Assembly (NCBI RefSeq): GCF_016899425.1 | Contig: NZ_CP045996.1 | Coordinates: forward strand, 496,001-560,000 | Source of the DNA: Burkholderia sp. MS389 | GTDB taxonomy: Bacteria > Pseudomonadota > Gammaproteobacteria > Burkholderiales > Burkholderiaceae | Direction: 5' to 3' | DNA: 64,000 nucleotides | Program-made: the position numbers and the translations under genes | Shown here: piece after piece, positions 34,046 to 43,326 of the stretch | How the letters are laid out: each line of letters starts with the position of its first letter | Numbering within the stretch: position 1 is the first letter of the stretch | The notes under the pieces: model-generated | Databases searched by the model: none | Told to the model about the DNA's origin: nothing | What the model saw: only the letters and a program-made list of their open reading frames with translations

Positions 34046-34948
34046 ATGCCCACCGATCTGCCGGACCTGAAGCTGCTTCAGCTATTCGATCTCCTGTACG
34101 ACGTGCGCAGCGTCACGCGCGTCGCCGAGCAACTCGGCCAGAGCCAGCCGACGGTCAGCATCTGGCTCGGGCACTTGCGGGAACATTTGCACGATCCACT
34201 CTTCATCCGCACGCCCGGCGGCATGGCGCCGACTCCTCAGGCCGACGCACTGATCGGGCCATGCCGGGAAATCCTCGAATCGCTGCGGCGCTTCACGGCG
34301 TGGGAGATCGCGTTCGACCCGGCGACCGCCCAGCGACGCTTTCGCATCTGCATGACCGACGCGAGCCACGTCACGCTGTTGCCGCGGCTGCTGGCCCATG
34401 TCCGCGCGCAGGCGCCGGGCGTCCGGCTCGAAGCCGCGCGGATCGACGGCAATACGGAGCGGGCGCTCGAATCCGGCGAAGCCGATCTCGCGATCGGCTA
34501 CGTGCCGTGGCTGGGCGGTGGCATTTACCAGCAGAAGCTGTATGACCAGGACTGGATTTGTCTGGTGAATCGGCATCACCCGCGGATTCGCGGCCGGCTC
34601 GGGGTCAGGCAGTATCGGGCGGAAGGACATGTCGCCATCACGGCGGGAACCGGGGCGCAACTGCTCGAACAGGCGCTGCGGCAGGCGCGCATCGAGCGGG
34701 ACGTGGTGCTGGAATTGCCGGGGTTTCTCGGGTTGGGGGCGATCGTCCAGACGACCGACCTGATCACGACGCTACCTCGTCATATCGGCGAGACGCTGGC
34801 GCAGGCCAACGATCTCGCGGTTCATGCCTGCCCGATTCCGGTCGACGGCTTCGCGGTGCGGCAGCATTGGCACGCGCGCTATCACCACGAGGCCGGCAAC
34901 CGGTGGCTGCGCGGCGTCGTGATTCGATTATTCGGTCATTCGCATTGA
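34046..34948 (+). CDS. LysR-family regulator of the catabolic operon
   Basis: A 300-residue LysR-type regulator of the NahR/LinR-like branch. It has DLKLLQLFDLLYDVRSVTRVAEQLG and QPTVSIWLGHLREHLHDPLFIR in the DNA-binding part. The effector domain includes DLAIGYVPWLGGGIYQQKLYDQDW, typical of regulators answering aromatic or related acids. It is divergent from the KPR-VOC-MaoC-CoA-transferase-AroE operon, its likely target. Confidence 0.9.
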   Translation: MPTDLPDLKLLQLFDLLYDVRSVTRVAEQLGQSQPTVSIWLGHLREHLHDPLFIRTPGGMAPTPQADALIGPCREILESLRRFTAWEIAFDPATAQRRFRICMTDASHVTLLPRLLAHVRAQAPGVRLEAARIDGNTERALESGEADLAIGYVPWLGGGIYQQKLYDQDWICLVNRHHPRIRGRLGVRQYRAEGHVAITAGTGAQLLEQALRQARIERDVVLELPGFLGLGAIVQTTDLITTLPRHIGETLAQANDLAVHACPIPVDGFAVRQHWHARYHHEAGNRWLRGVVIRLFGHSH

Positions 34949-35076
34949 TCTGCGGTTTCGGCGTTCGCGATGGAGGCTGGAACGCACGCGGCTTTCGGGC
35001 GGTGCGGTACACGACAACGGGCAATGTCCCCGTGATGGGCGGAAGGCATGGCTCGTCACGACAACATCGGTGCGGA

Positions 35077-35658
35077 TCACACTTCGGCAGCACCCCACCC
35101 TTGGCCGCTGACGTCTGCCAGCGCGTCGAATACAGCCGGCGAGCGTTCCAGACGCGCGATCGTGCGGGCGCCCTCCAGCGCGGCGACCAACGCGGCCGCG
35201 GCTGACGATGCGCGCGCGGCAGCAAAACCGCATCCCCTGAAATGCGCCGCAATCACCTCGGTCGAATCGGCAAACCCGCGCGCGACCCGCTCGGTCAGCT
35301 CGGCGTCGAGCGCGGGCAGTTCGTTGGCCAGGTTTTGCATGAGACACCCGTACTGGAAATCGGCGGCGACCATTTCGGCCGCAAACGTGCTGAAGAGCCG
35401 ACGCACGAACTCCAGCGCATGACCGGTCGTTTCGGCCGAGATGTTCTGCAAGACGGCAATGCGATTCGTGACGTACTGATCGATTGCTTCTTCCGCAAGT
35501 TGGGCCTTGCCGCGTGGAAAGTGAAAGTAGAACGATCCCTTGGGCGCGCCGCTTTCTTCGAGGATCTGGGTCAGTCCGGTCGCGGTGTAGCCCTGGATGC
35601 GAAACAGCCGTTCGGCCGTGGCAATCGCGCGAGCGCGAGCGTCAGTCTTGCGTGTCAT
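35077..35658 (-). CDS. TetR-family repressor
   Basis: A 193-residue TetR regulator. The helix-turn-helix covers about 8-52 (AIATAERLFRIQGYTATGLTQILEESG, PKGSFYFHF), close to the AcuR/YxaF group. It is divergent from an alpha/beta hydrolase gene, and a 16-base perfect palindrome overlaps that gene's promoter, the expected repressor site. Confidence 0.9.
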   Translation of the reverse strand: MTRKTDARARAIATAERLFRIQGYTATGLTQILEESGAPKGSFYFHFPRGKAQLAEEAIDQYVTNRIAVLQNISAETTGHALEFVRRLFSTFAAEMVAADFQYGCLMQNLANELPALDAELTERVARGFADSTEVIAAHFRGCGFAAARASSAAAALVAALEGARTIARLERSPAVFDALADVSGQGWGAAEV

Positions 35659-35681
35659 GCCGGAAAAGTACCACGTTCGGC

Positions 35682-35724
35682 TTGACCCGGCTATGTCGAT
35701 CGCCATACTATGGTGATCACCATA
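35682..35724 (+). promoter_or_regulatory. Promoter and TetR operator of the hydrolase gene
   Basis: TTGACC (35682-35687), a 16-base spacer and CATACT (35704-35709) form a plausible promoter. The perfect palindrome TATGGTGATCACCATA (35709-35724) begins at the last base of the -10 and covers the initiation site, so bound repressor would block transcription. Confidence 0.7.
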
Positions 35725-35739
35725 TTCCGGAGCGCCGCG

Positions 35740-37017
35740 ATGCCCGTCGACAAGAGCAAGCCATCTGCGTCGAGACGAACCGTCCTGGCGATGGGCGCGG
35801 CCGGCCTGATTGCGGCTTTGTTTCGACCTGCCCGCGCAAACCCGACAGCAGAAGGGGATCCGACCATGCCGACCTACGCCGCAGGAACGCTTCCCGAAGG
35901 GGTGCGCTCGCGCATGATCCACGGGGTGAACGGCCTCGACGTCCATGTTCTCGAGGCCGGTCATGAAAGCGCCGGCCGGCCGCTCGCGTTGCTTTTGCAC
36001 GGCTTTCCGGATCTGGCCTACGGCTGGCGACATCTGATGCCCATCCTGGCTGACGCGGGATACCACGTCGTGGCGCCCGACCAGCGGGGGTTTGGGCGCA
36101 CCACCGGCTGGGTGAACGACTATGACGCCCCGCTCGCGCCGTTCAGCTTGTTGAATATGACGCGCGACGCGCTCGGATTGGTTTCTGCGTTGGGGTATCG
36201 GCAGACGTCAATGCTGGTAGGACACGACCTCGGCTCGCCCGTGGCGGCGTATTGTGCGCTGGCGCGACCTGACGTCTTTCCGTCGGTGGTGTTGATGAGC
36301 GCACCGTTCCCCGGCCCGCCGGCGCTTCCGTTCGACACGGCGCGAAGCGAGACATCGTCGGCTCAACCGAGCAGTGACGGTCGGAAACTGGCGGCGGCGC
36401 TTGCCGCGCTCGATCCGCCGAGACAGTATTACCAGCAATACCTGTGCACCCGGAACGCCAACCGGGACATGTGGCGCCCGCCCCAAGGTTTATCCGCGTT
36501 TCTTCGCGCATTCTTCCATGTCAAGAGTGCCGACTGGCCCGGAAACAAGCCGCATCCGCTCAAGGCGCTCACGGCCGCGGAGCTGGCGCAAATGCCCACG
36601 TACTACGTGATGGATCTCGGCAAGACGATGTCCGAAACCGTCGCGCCATTCCAGCCGTCCCCCGCCGAAACCCTTGCCTGCAAGTGGCTGACCGACGCGG
36701 AACTTGGCGTGTACACGACGGAGTACGGCCGCACCGGGTTTCAAGGCGCGCTTCAGGCTTATCGTGTGTTGTCCGATCCTGATCTGAATGCCGAGTTGCG
36801 CCTGTTTTCGGGCAAGACGATCGACGTCCCGTCGCTCTTCATTGGCGGCACGAGCGATTGGGGCACCTATTCGGCGCCGGGCGCGCTCGATCTGATGAGA
36901 ACGAAGGCGACGACGAGCATGCGTGGCATCGAACTGATCGACGGCGCAGGCCACTGGATCCAGCAGGAGCAACCGGCCAGACTGGGCGAACGCTTGCTCG
37001 CTTTCGCGAAGGCGTGA
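35740..37017 (+). CDS. Tat-exported alpha/beta hydrolase (epoxide hydrolase-like)
   Basis: A 425-residue protein. The N terminus has a twin-arginine signal (SRRTVLAMGAAGLIAAL, then Ala-rich cleavage region). The mature enzyme has HGFPD (oxyanion), the nucleophile Asp in GHDLGS and catalytic His in GAGHW, the pattern of epoxide hydrolases and haloalkane dehalogenases. The ATG at 35740 has GGAG upstream; an earlier in-frame ATG would place ten extra residues before the Tat motif. It is controlled by the divergent TetR gene. Substrate is unknown. Confidence 0.87.
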   Translation: MPVDKSKPSASRRTVLAMGAAGLIAALFRPARANPTAEGDPTMPTYAAGTLPEGVRSRMIHGVNGLDVHVLEAGHESAGRPLALLLHGFPDLAYGWRHLMPILADAGYHVVAPDQRGFGRTTGWVNDYDAPLAPFSLLNMTRDALGLVSALGYRQTSMLVGHDLGSPVAAYCALARPDVFPSVVLMSAPFPGPPALPFDTARSETSSAQPSSDGRKLAAALAALDPPRQYYQQYLCTRNANRDMWRPPQGLSAFLRAFFHVKSADWPGNKPHPLKALTAAELAQMPTYYVMDLGKTMSETVAPFQPSPAETLACKWLTDAELGVYTTEYGRTGFQGALQAYRVLSDPDLNAELRLFSGKTIDVPSLFIGGTSDWGTYSAPGALDLMRTKATTSMRGIELIDGAGHWIQQEQPARLGERLLAFAKA

Positions 37018-37069
37018 AGGAGGGGCGCGGTGGCATAGGGCTTTTTCGCGACCGGCGGCGGTAGCCGCA

Positions 37070-37990
37070 TCAGGTCCGGGAGGCCGTTTCGGCGCCGAAC
37101 CGGTCGACCACGAATTCCGTAAAGCTGCGAAGCTTCGATGATTTCTGCTTCTGTTGCGGATAAAGCAGATTCATCGACCGCTCGGGGGCGGCGAAGTCCG
37201 GCATGATCTCGACGAGGCGCGCCTTGCGAATGTCCTCGTGGATCAGCATCGAAGGCAGCATCGCGATACCCAGCCCGCTCAACGTCGCGCGGCGCAACGC
37301 TTCCGCGCTGTCGATTTTCAGTCGGCCGTCCACGCAGATGCTCATCGGCCCGTCCGGGCCTTCCAGCATCCAGCGGGATTGTGCCGCGTGCCATTCCGAT
37401 CGGGGCGGATACGCATACGTCAGGCAGTGATGCTCGCGCAGCGCATGCGGCGTAGTCGGCGCGCCATGTTCGTGAACGTAAGCGGGCGACGCACACATCA
37501 CCAGCCGATAGGGCGCTAGCGGACGCGCCACCACATCCGGATTGGCGAGCGCGCCGATGCGAATGGCGGCCTCGAAACCCTCGTCGAACAGATCGGCGAG
37601 CGAGTCGGTTGCGACGATATCGAGCCTGATCTCGGGGTAGCGCCGGTAATAGTCCGCGAGCGCGGGAATCAGGCACTCGTTCGTGAACACGACAGGCGCC
37701 GTCACGCGCAGACGCCCGCGTGGATGCTCGAGGTGATCGAGCGCAAGCTGTTCCGTGTCGTCGACCAGACCGAGGACTTCGACGCAGCGCTCGTAGTAAG
37801 CCTGGCCGAACGCGCTGACTTTCTGCTTACGCGTCGTGCGGTGAACGAGGACCGCGCCCAGCCGACTTTCCAGCGCCTGAAGGTAGTTGCCGACCATGGT
37901 CGGCGACAGATCGGACGCTTGCGCGGCGGCCGTCAGGCTGCCCGTTTCCACGATGCGGACGAATACGGCCATCGCCTTGAAGAGATCCAT
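37070..37990 (-). CDS. LysR-family regulator (divergent NIPSNAP gene)
   Basis: A 306-residue LysR-type regulator of the CrgA-like subgroup: FVRIVETGSLTAAAQASDLS, VGNYLQALESRLGAVLVHRTTR, then a complete effector domain. It converges on the hydrolase gene and diverges from the NIPSNAP gene, with an inverted repeat in between. Confidence 0.9.
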   Translation of the reverse strand: MDLFKAMAVFVRIVETGSLTAAAQASDLSPTMVGNYLQALESRLGAVLVHRTTRKQKVSAFGQAYYERCVEVLGLVDDTEQLALDHLEHPRGRLRVTAPVVFTNECLIPALADYYRRYPEIRLDIVATDSLADLFDEGFEAAIRIGALANPDVVARPLAPYRLVMCASPAYVHEHGAPTTPHALREHHCLTYAYPPRSEWHAAQSRWMLEGPDGPMSICVDGRLKIDSAEALRRATLSGLGIAMLPSMLIHEDIRKARLVEIMPDFAAPERSMNLLYPQQKQKSSKLRSFTEFVVDRFGAETASRT

Positions 37991-38058
37991 TGCGCAATGC
38001 TACTGGATTCTGTTTCAAGGTGCGGCGCGTTTATCAGCCGCCGGTTTGGAAATACAGT

Positions 38059-38076
38059 GCAATGGAAATACATTGC
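38059..38076. promoter_or_regulatory. Candidate operator upstream of the NIPSNAP gene
   Basis: GCAATG-GAAATA-CATTGC is a perfect 6-6-6 inverted repeat, 27 bases before the NIPSNAP start and 68 bases from the LysR start. Confidence 0.55.
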
Positions 38077-38102
38077 GACAGGCGAGCGAAAGGAGGGCAG
38101 AC

Positions 38103-38717
38103 ATGCTGTATGAACTCACGACGTTGTCGTGTCCGCTTCTGGACCAGGATAGGGTGTCCGGCCGTGCGCATCGCTGGGTATCGGATGCCGACGCGCAAGG
38201 GCGGCTGCTTGGCGCGTGGCGCACGGAAATTGGCGAGCTATCGCGGGTCGTCGTGCTGCGTGGCTTCGAGACGATGGATGAATTGCAGCATGAACGCAAT
38301 CGGGCATTGAGCGCCGAGCAACCTTTCGGGATCGAAAGCGCGTCCGTTCGAGTGAGCATGGAAAGTTACGCACTTTTTCCTTTTCTACCCGATATCGAAC
38401 CGGCGGTATTGGGCGAATTCTATGAGATTCGTTGCTACTGGCTGAAGGCCGGCGGTGTGGCGCCGACCATTTCCGCGTGGGAACGTGCGGTGGGCCCGGC
38501 CCAAGCCTATACGTCGCATCTCGTCTGCAACATGTACGCGCTCGACGGACCGCCGCGCATCACGCACATTTGGGGGTTCTCGAGTCTGGAAGAACGCATG
38601 GCGTTGAGAAAGCGGCACTACGCGGAGGGCCTGTGGCCGCCGGCAGGCGGGCCGGAACAGATCGAACGGGCGACGTCGACGATCGGCCTGCCGGAGGCGT
38701 GGTCGCCGTTGCATTGA
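38103..38717 (+). CDS. NIPSNAP-family protein
   Basis: A 204-residue protein of two ferredoxin-like NIPSNAP repeats (MLYELTTLSC...; then EFYEIRCYWLKAG...), with the second ending RITHIWGFSSLEERMALRKR. Biochemical roles of bacterial members are poorly known; they occur near detoxification and catabolic genes. AAGGAGG precedes the ATG. The divergent LysR gene is the likely regulator. Confidence 0.85.
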   Translation: MLYELTTLSCPLLDQDRVSGRAHRWVSDADAQGRLLGAWRTEIGELSRVVVLRGFETMDELQHERNRALSAEQPFGIESASVRVSMESYALFPFLPDIEPAVLGEFYEIRCYWLKAGGVAPTISAWERAVGPAQAYTSHLVCNMYALDGPPRITHIWGFSSLEERMALRKRHYAEGLWPPAGGPEQIERATSTIGLPEAWSPLH

Positions 38718-38755
38718 ATGCCTGGCCGGCGCAGGCAAACCGCGCTCCCCCGACG

Positions 38756-39964
38756 TCAGGCTGACTCGGTAGTTGATTTCAATTCACCGCACTCAGCCGC
38801 CAAACCCACGTCGTGCGCTGAACCGTGCATCGCCGGCAACGCTACCCGCACATAAAGAAACGCACGCCGTTCACGATCGGGCAGCACCTGCGGTCCATAG
38901 CTGATCCTGACCGCGCCATCGTCGATCTCGCCGCCTTGCGCGAAACGCCACGCACGGGGATCGCTGTCGAGCAGGAATTCGGCGCGCGCATACGCGTGCG
39001 GCTCGAACAGCTCGGGGATCGTTACCGCGCGCCCATCGAGCTTGTCGAGCAACGCGTCGACCACGTTGAAGCCGTAGCCGTCGCGCACGATGTCGCAGAT
39101 GAAGCTGCCCGCGATGCGCGGATTCAGCTCGATCACGTGCGGCACGCGGTCGTGCACGATGCAGTCGAGATGCACGGGCCCCCACGTGAGCCCGGCGGCG
39201 GCCGTCGCGCGCGTGCCGACGTCGATCAGCGCACGCAGCGTGTCGGCGTCGAGATCGAGCTCGGACGTATACCCGCGTTCGAGAAAACCCGCGCCATGCC
39301 GCTTCAGCTTGCGCAGCGCGCCGACGTAGCGGCCGTCGAAATACTCGACGCAGTATTCGCTGCCGTCCAGGAATTCCTCGATGACGATGCGTTCGGTCGC
39401 AAGCGACGGTGCATCGGCCTGTGCGGCAGCGAGCGCGTCGAGCTGCGCGCGCACGGCCGCGATGTCCTCGCAGCGGCGCACGCCGTCGCTCGCGGAGCCT
39501 TCCGACGGCTTGACGACGACCGGAAAGCGCAACGGCGCCGCGGCGGCCGCGAGCGCCGCCGGCGCGGCGAGCGTGCCCGCGACGAACTGGGCGGCCGGGA
39601 TTCCGTGCGCGGCGAGCAGCGCCTTCTGGTTCGACTTCGACACCGCATGCGCGACGTGCCGCGCATCGGGGCCGGGCAGGCCGAGCGCATCGGCGACCCA
39701 CGCGGCGGTGCGCGCATAGCTGTCGTGCGCGGTCGTCACGCGCAGCGTGTCGAGTTCGTCCGGAAAGCGGGCGCGCAGCCAGTCGACGAGCTGGCCGGCG
39801 TCGGGCGCGAGGTTGACCGTCTCGACGCCGTCGGGAAACACGCCATCGAGACGATGGCCGGGTGCGGTGATGACGGTCACGGCCACCTGGCGTGCGATGG
39901 CGGCGCGCACCAGTGCGACGCTGCTGCCGGTGGCGCGTGCGCCGATCAAGATGAGTCGCTTCAT
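38756..39964 (-). CDS. ATP-grasp ligase (first of two)
   Basis: A 402-residue ATP-grasp protein like L-amino-acid ligases and carbamoyl-phosphate-type enzymes. The N-terminal Rossmann-like domain begins KRLILIGARATGSSVALV. The ATP-grasp core has PVVVKPSEGSASDGV, ERIVIEEFLDGSEYCVEYFDG, VHLDCIVHD and VIELNPRIAGSFI (Mg site). It would join a carboxylate to an amine through an acyl phosphate. AGGA precedes the ATG. The BASS transporter gene ends 37 bases upstream on the same strand, so the two are probably co-transcribed. Confidence 0.85.
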   Translation of the reverse strand: MKRLILIGARATGSSVALVRAAIARQVAVTVITAPGHRLDGVFPDGVETVNLAPDAGQLVDWLRARFPDELDTLRVTTAHDSYARTAAWVADALGLPGPDARHVAHAVSKSNQKALLAAHGIPAAQFVAGTLAAPAALAAAAAPLRFPVVVKPSEGSASDGVRRCEDIAAVRAQLDALAAAQADAPSLATERIVIEEFLDGSEYCVEYFDGRYVGALRKLKRHGAGFLERGYTSELDLDADTLRALIDVGTRATAAAGLTWGPVHLDCIVHDRVPHVIELNPRIAGSFICDIVRDGYGFNVVDALLDKLDGRAVTIPELFEPHAYARAEFLLDSDPRAWRFAQGGEIDDGAVRISYGPQVLPDRERRAFLYVRVALPAMHGSAHDVGLAAECGELKSTTESA

Positions 39965-40001
39965 GATGAATCCTGGATCGAGGGCGGAAGAGGGATGCCG
40001 G

Positions 40002-40946
40002 CTAGCGTGCGCGCCGGCGCAGTCGCTGCGCTTCGAGGCGCGGCAGCAGATGCTGAACGACGCGCGGCAGCGTATAGATCGGCAGCTGCGCGCACGCGAA
40101 CACGAGCGCCATGGTCGGCGTCGCGGCGAGCCCGAGCGCGGCCCACATCAGCCCGACGTTGCGATTCGCGACGATCAGCGCGACGTTCAGGCGCGTGCGG
40201 ACGTCGCCGGGCGTGAGCCCGTACGCGACGATCTGGAAGCCCGCGTTGACGGCGAATGCGAGTGCGATCGCCGTCAACGCGCGGTGCGGTGCGTCGATGA
40301 TCGACTGCTGCATGCCGGCCATCGTGCCGAGCGCGAATATCAGCAGCGCGACGACGATGGTTGCATCGATCGGCGTCGCATGGCGCGCGAGTCGCGCGCC
40401 GGCAAAGCGCCGCACGAGCAGCGCGACGCCCTCGGCGCTGCCGATCAGCAGCGCGAGCCGCAGCGCGAGGCTCGACGGCGAAATCGACACCACCGCGTCG
40501 TGGCTGAACCACGCGGTCAGCAGCGGCGCGGTCAGCGGCACGAACACCATCGACGCGAGGGTCGCGACGAGCGCGACACTGGCGTCGAGCGACAGCATTC
40601 GCGCGATCGTCGACGTGCCGCTCGACGGCGGCGCGCAGTATGCGATCACCAGCGCGACGACCCAGTCGTACGGCAAACCCGCGAGCCGCGCGGCGATGCC
40701 GAGCGCGACCGGGCACGCGATCATCGTCACGGCGGGCAGCAGCAGCGACACGGCGGGCCGCCGTGCGACCGCGCGCACGGCGCTCGGCTCGACGCGCAGC
40801 AACGTGCCGAGCACGAACAGGAACACGGTAACGGGCATCAGCGGCCGTGCGAGATCCGCGAGCGGCGGCGCCAGCAACCCGAGGCCGACGCCGCACGCGA
40901 GCACGGTCGGGCCGCGCCGCACCAGCGCGGCGATCACTGCGCGCAC
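40002..40946 (-). CDS. BASS-family (bile acid:sodium symporter-like) transporter
   Basis: A 314-residue, roughly ten-helix membrane protein resembling bacterial ASBT/arsenical-resistance-3-type carriers (LMPVTVFLFVLGTLLRV; AYCAPPSSGTSTIARML; ANRNVGLMWAALG). It would move an organic anion. The start is GTG with GAGG upstream. It is divergent from a LysR regulator and is followed by an ATP-grasp gene. Whether it imports a precursor or exports the product is unknown. Confidence 0.75.
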   Translation of the reverse strand: MRAVIAALVRRGPTVLACGVGLGLLAPPLADLARPLMPVTVFLFVLGTLLRVEPSAVRAVARRPAVSLLLPAVTMIACPVALGIAARLAGLPYDWVVALVIAYCAPPSSGTSTIARMLSLDASVALVATLASMVFVPLTAPLLTAWFSHDAVVSISPSSLALRLALLIGSAEGVALLVRRFAGARLARHATPIDATIVVALLIFALGTMAGMQQSIIDAPHRALTAIALAFAVNAGFQIVAYGLTPGDVRTRLNVALIVANRNVGLMWAALGLAATPTMALVFACAQLPIYTLPRVVQHLLPRLEAQRLRRRAR

Positions 40947-41075
40947 GGACGAACCTCGGGCCGGCGGCGGACGGGAGTGAAGCCGAAGCAGGCAGCGGAT
41001 GGCATGCGGATTCCTTGGAGAGGCGGCCGGCAGGGAATACCCGCTAGGCTAATCCCGATGATGAGCGAAGTAAAA

Positions 41076-41088
41076 TGATATAAGATCA
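41076..41088. promoter_or_regulatory. Candidate LysR box before the 41.1 kb regulator
   Basis: TGATATAAGATCA has TGAT/ATCA arms and T-N11-A geometry. It lies 22 bases upstream of the LysR start, in the spacer shared with the BASS transporter gene. Confidence 0.45.
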
Positions 41089-41110
41089 ATCAGTAACAAG
41101 AGAAACTGAT

Positions 41111-41986
41111 ATGAACATCCCTCTGCTCGAAACTTTCCGGGCCGTCGTGCAGGAAGGCAGCGCGTTGCGTGCGGCCGAACGGCTCGGCTGTACGCAGTCG
41201 AACGTCACCGCGCGGCTGCGCCAGCTCGAAGAGTCGCTCGACGCGCTGCTGTTCGACCGGCACGGCAAGCGGCTGGTACTGAACGATGCCGGACGCCGGC
41301 TGATGCCGTATTGCGACCGCATCCTGCGCCTCGTCGACGAAGCGACGCAGGTGGTGCGCGAAACGCCGGTTGCCCGCAGTTTCCGGCTCGGCTCGATGGA
41401 AAGCACGGCCGCCACGCGGCTGCCGGCGCTGGCCGCCGCACTGAAGGAGCGCGATCCGGCGCTCGGCCTCGCGGTGCAGATCGGCAGCGAGCCGGATCTG
41501 GCCGACGCGCTGCTGCGCGGCCGGCTCGACGCGGCGCTGACCGCACGCGCGGTGGTCCGGCCCGGGCTGCATTACGAGCCCGCGTTCGCGGAAGACATGG
41601 TGCTGGTGAGCGCGGCGACCGTCACGCGCCGTCAGCTGCTGGCCGACAACACGGTGCGCTTGCTCGCGTTTCACGACGGCTGTCCGTATCGCGCGGTCGC
41701 GGAGCACTGGTTGAAGGCGCGCGGCGTCGCGATCGAATCGGTGTCGTCGTTCGGCACGTTCGGCGCGATCCTCGGCTGCGTCGCGGCCGGGATGGGCGTC
41801 GCGATCCTGCCGAAACGGATCACGACCGAACATGTGGCGCGCAAGGAGCTGCGCACGCACGCATTCGACGATCTCGACAGCGTGACGACCTACCTCGTCA
41901 CGCCCGACGAAGCGCCTGCGTTGCCCGAACTCGACGCGTTGCGCGCGGTGCTCGGCCGCCGGGCGGGTGCGCTGCTCGCGCGCTGA
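41111..41986 (+). CDS. LysR-family regulator within the ATP-grasp locus
   Basis: A 291-residue LysR-type regulator: LLETFRAVVQEGSALRAAERLG, SNVTARLRQLEESLDALLFDR, then a full effector domain with AILGCVAAGMGVAILP. It lies between the two leftward transcription units that carry the ATP-grasp genes and diverges from the transporter unit. It could control the whole locus. Confidence 0.9.
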   Translation: MNIPLLETFRAVVQEGSALRAAERLGCTQSNVTARLRQLEESLDALLFDRHGKRLVLNDAGRRLMPYCDRILRLVDEATQVVRETPVARSFRLGSMESTAATRLPALAAALKERDPALGLAVQIGSEPDLADALLRGRLDAALTARAVVRPGLHYEPAFAEDMVLVSAATVTRRQLLADNTVRLLAFHDGCPYRAVAEHWLKARGVAIESVSSFGTFGAILGCVAAGMGVAILPKRITTEHVARKELRTHAFDDLDSVTTYLVTPDEAPALPELDALRAVLGRRAGALLAR

Positions 41987-42004
41987 CACACGCACGCCGC
42001 AGCC

Positions 42005-43273
42005 CTAGGCCGGCACGACCGCGCACTCATCCGCGAAGAAATCGGCCTCGATTTCGCGAATGCGCGCGCAGTCCTCGAGCAGTCGCTCGAACGTCGGGCT
42101 GTAGAGGCCGACCGTGCCGAGCGCCGTCTGCAGGTCGGTGGTCACGCGCAGCGTGTCGCCGACCTTGATCCACTGCTTGAGCCCGACGAACGACGGTAGC
42201 GCCTGGATCGCCTGCCACGTGAAATCCTGCCGCAGCACGCCGTTGCGCGACGAAAGCAGCAGCACGTGCCCGCAGTACCCGTGAAAATCCGTCGGCGTGG
42301 CGACGTCGCCGAACAGCCGCTCCGGATGCAGCACGGCTTCGACGGTGGCCGACACGTGATTCTCGCCGCTGACCGCGCTCGTCAGCCGCGGGTCGAGGCT
42401 GCCGTGCAGCCGTGCGTTCAGCTCGACGATCGTCGGGCCGTCGGCCGTATCGAACAGCTCCAGATGAGTCGGCCCGAAGCGCACGTCGAGCGCGTCGAGC
42501 ACGTCGGCCGCGTAGTCGAGCAGCGGCGCGTAGCGCGGGTCGGCGTGGTTCAGCACCAGCATCTTGTCGAGCCGCGGCGCGTGCGTGCGGTCGCGATGCA
42601 CTTCCCACAGGCTGACCACGCGATGGCGGCCCTCGAACGACACCGAATCGACGATGTATTCCTGCCCTTCGGAGTAGCTCTGGATCACGATGTCGTCGTT
42701 CGGCTGGTTGTACAGCGAACGGGTGGCGAGCACGTCGCGCGCGGCGGCCTCGACCTGCGCGAGCGTCCGGCAGATCTTCACGCCGGCCACGCCCGCGCTG
42801 CGCGCCGGCTTCACGACGAGCGGCAAGGTACCGTGCGCGCGCGCCCAATCGAGCGCTTCGTCGACCGACGTGCTGTGGAAATGCGTCGGCGCGCGCAGCC
42901 CGGCCTGGCGAATGCGCTCGTTCATCGCGAACTTGTCGCGTCGCGCGGCGGAGGTCGCGAGCGGGTTGCGTGACGGCACGTCGAGCCGCTCGGCCAGCGT
43001 GTCGGCCAACTCGAGCGCCGCGTCGAGACCGTGCAGCACCGCGCCGATCCGCAGGTCGCCCAGTTGCGCGAGCGTCGCGTCGATGTCGCCGCGATGCTGA
43101 ACCTGCCTGATGTAGTCGGACGGCACGAACTGGTTTCGATAGATTGCCGGCAGATCGGGGTCGCTGATCACGTGTACGCAACGGATGCCGTAGGCGCGAA
43201 ACGCGGGGGCCAGGTACGCGGCGGTCGACGCGCCGTCGACGATCAGGACGGTATCGATGAAGCGATGCTGCAT
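42005..43273 (-). CDS. ATP-grasp ligase (second of two)
   Basis: A 422-residue ATP-grasp protein of the amino-acid ligase type, only distantly related to the one at 38.8 kb. It opens DTVLIVDGASTAAYLAPAFR. The core has LPLVVKPARSAGVAGVKICR, DIVIQSYSEGQEYIVDSVS, THLELFDTADGPTIVELNAR (Mg site) and HGSLDPRL. It resembles BacD/TabS-class dipeptide ligases that use ADP-forming acyl phosphates. GAGG precedes the ATG. It follows the exporter gene by 53 bases in the same direction. Confidence 0.87.
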   Translation of the reverse strand: MQHRFIDTVLIVDGASTAAYLAPAFRAYGIRCVHVISDPDLPAIYRNQFVPSDYIRQVQHRGDIDATLAQLGDLRIGAVLHGLDAALELADTLAERLDVPSRNPLATSAARRDKFAMNERIRQAGLRAPTHFHSTSVDEALDWARAHGTLPLVVKPARSAGVAGVKICRTLAQVEAAARDVLATRSLYNQPNDDIVIQSYSEGQEYIVDSVSFEGRHRVVSLWEVHRDRTHAPRLDKMLVLNHADPRYAPLLDYAADVLDALDVRFGPTHLELFDTADGPTIVELNARLHGSLDPRLTSAVSGENHVSATVEAVLHPERLFGDVATPTDFHGYCGHVLLLSSRNGVLRQDFTWQAIQALPSFVGLKQWIKVGDTLRVTTDLQTALGTVGLYSPTFERLLEDCARIREIEADFFADECAVVPA

Positions 43274-43326
43274 GGATTCCTCGCTCGGATGGGGGATCGG
43301 TTGAAGGATGTCGTGCGGCAAGGTGC

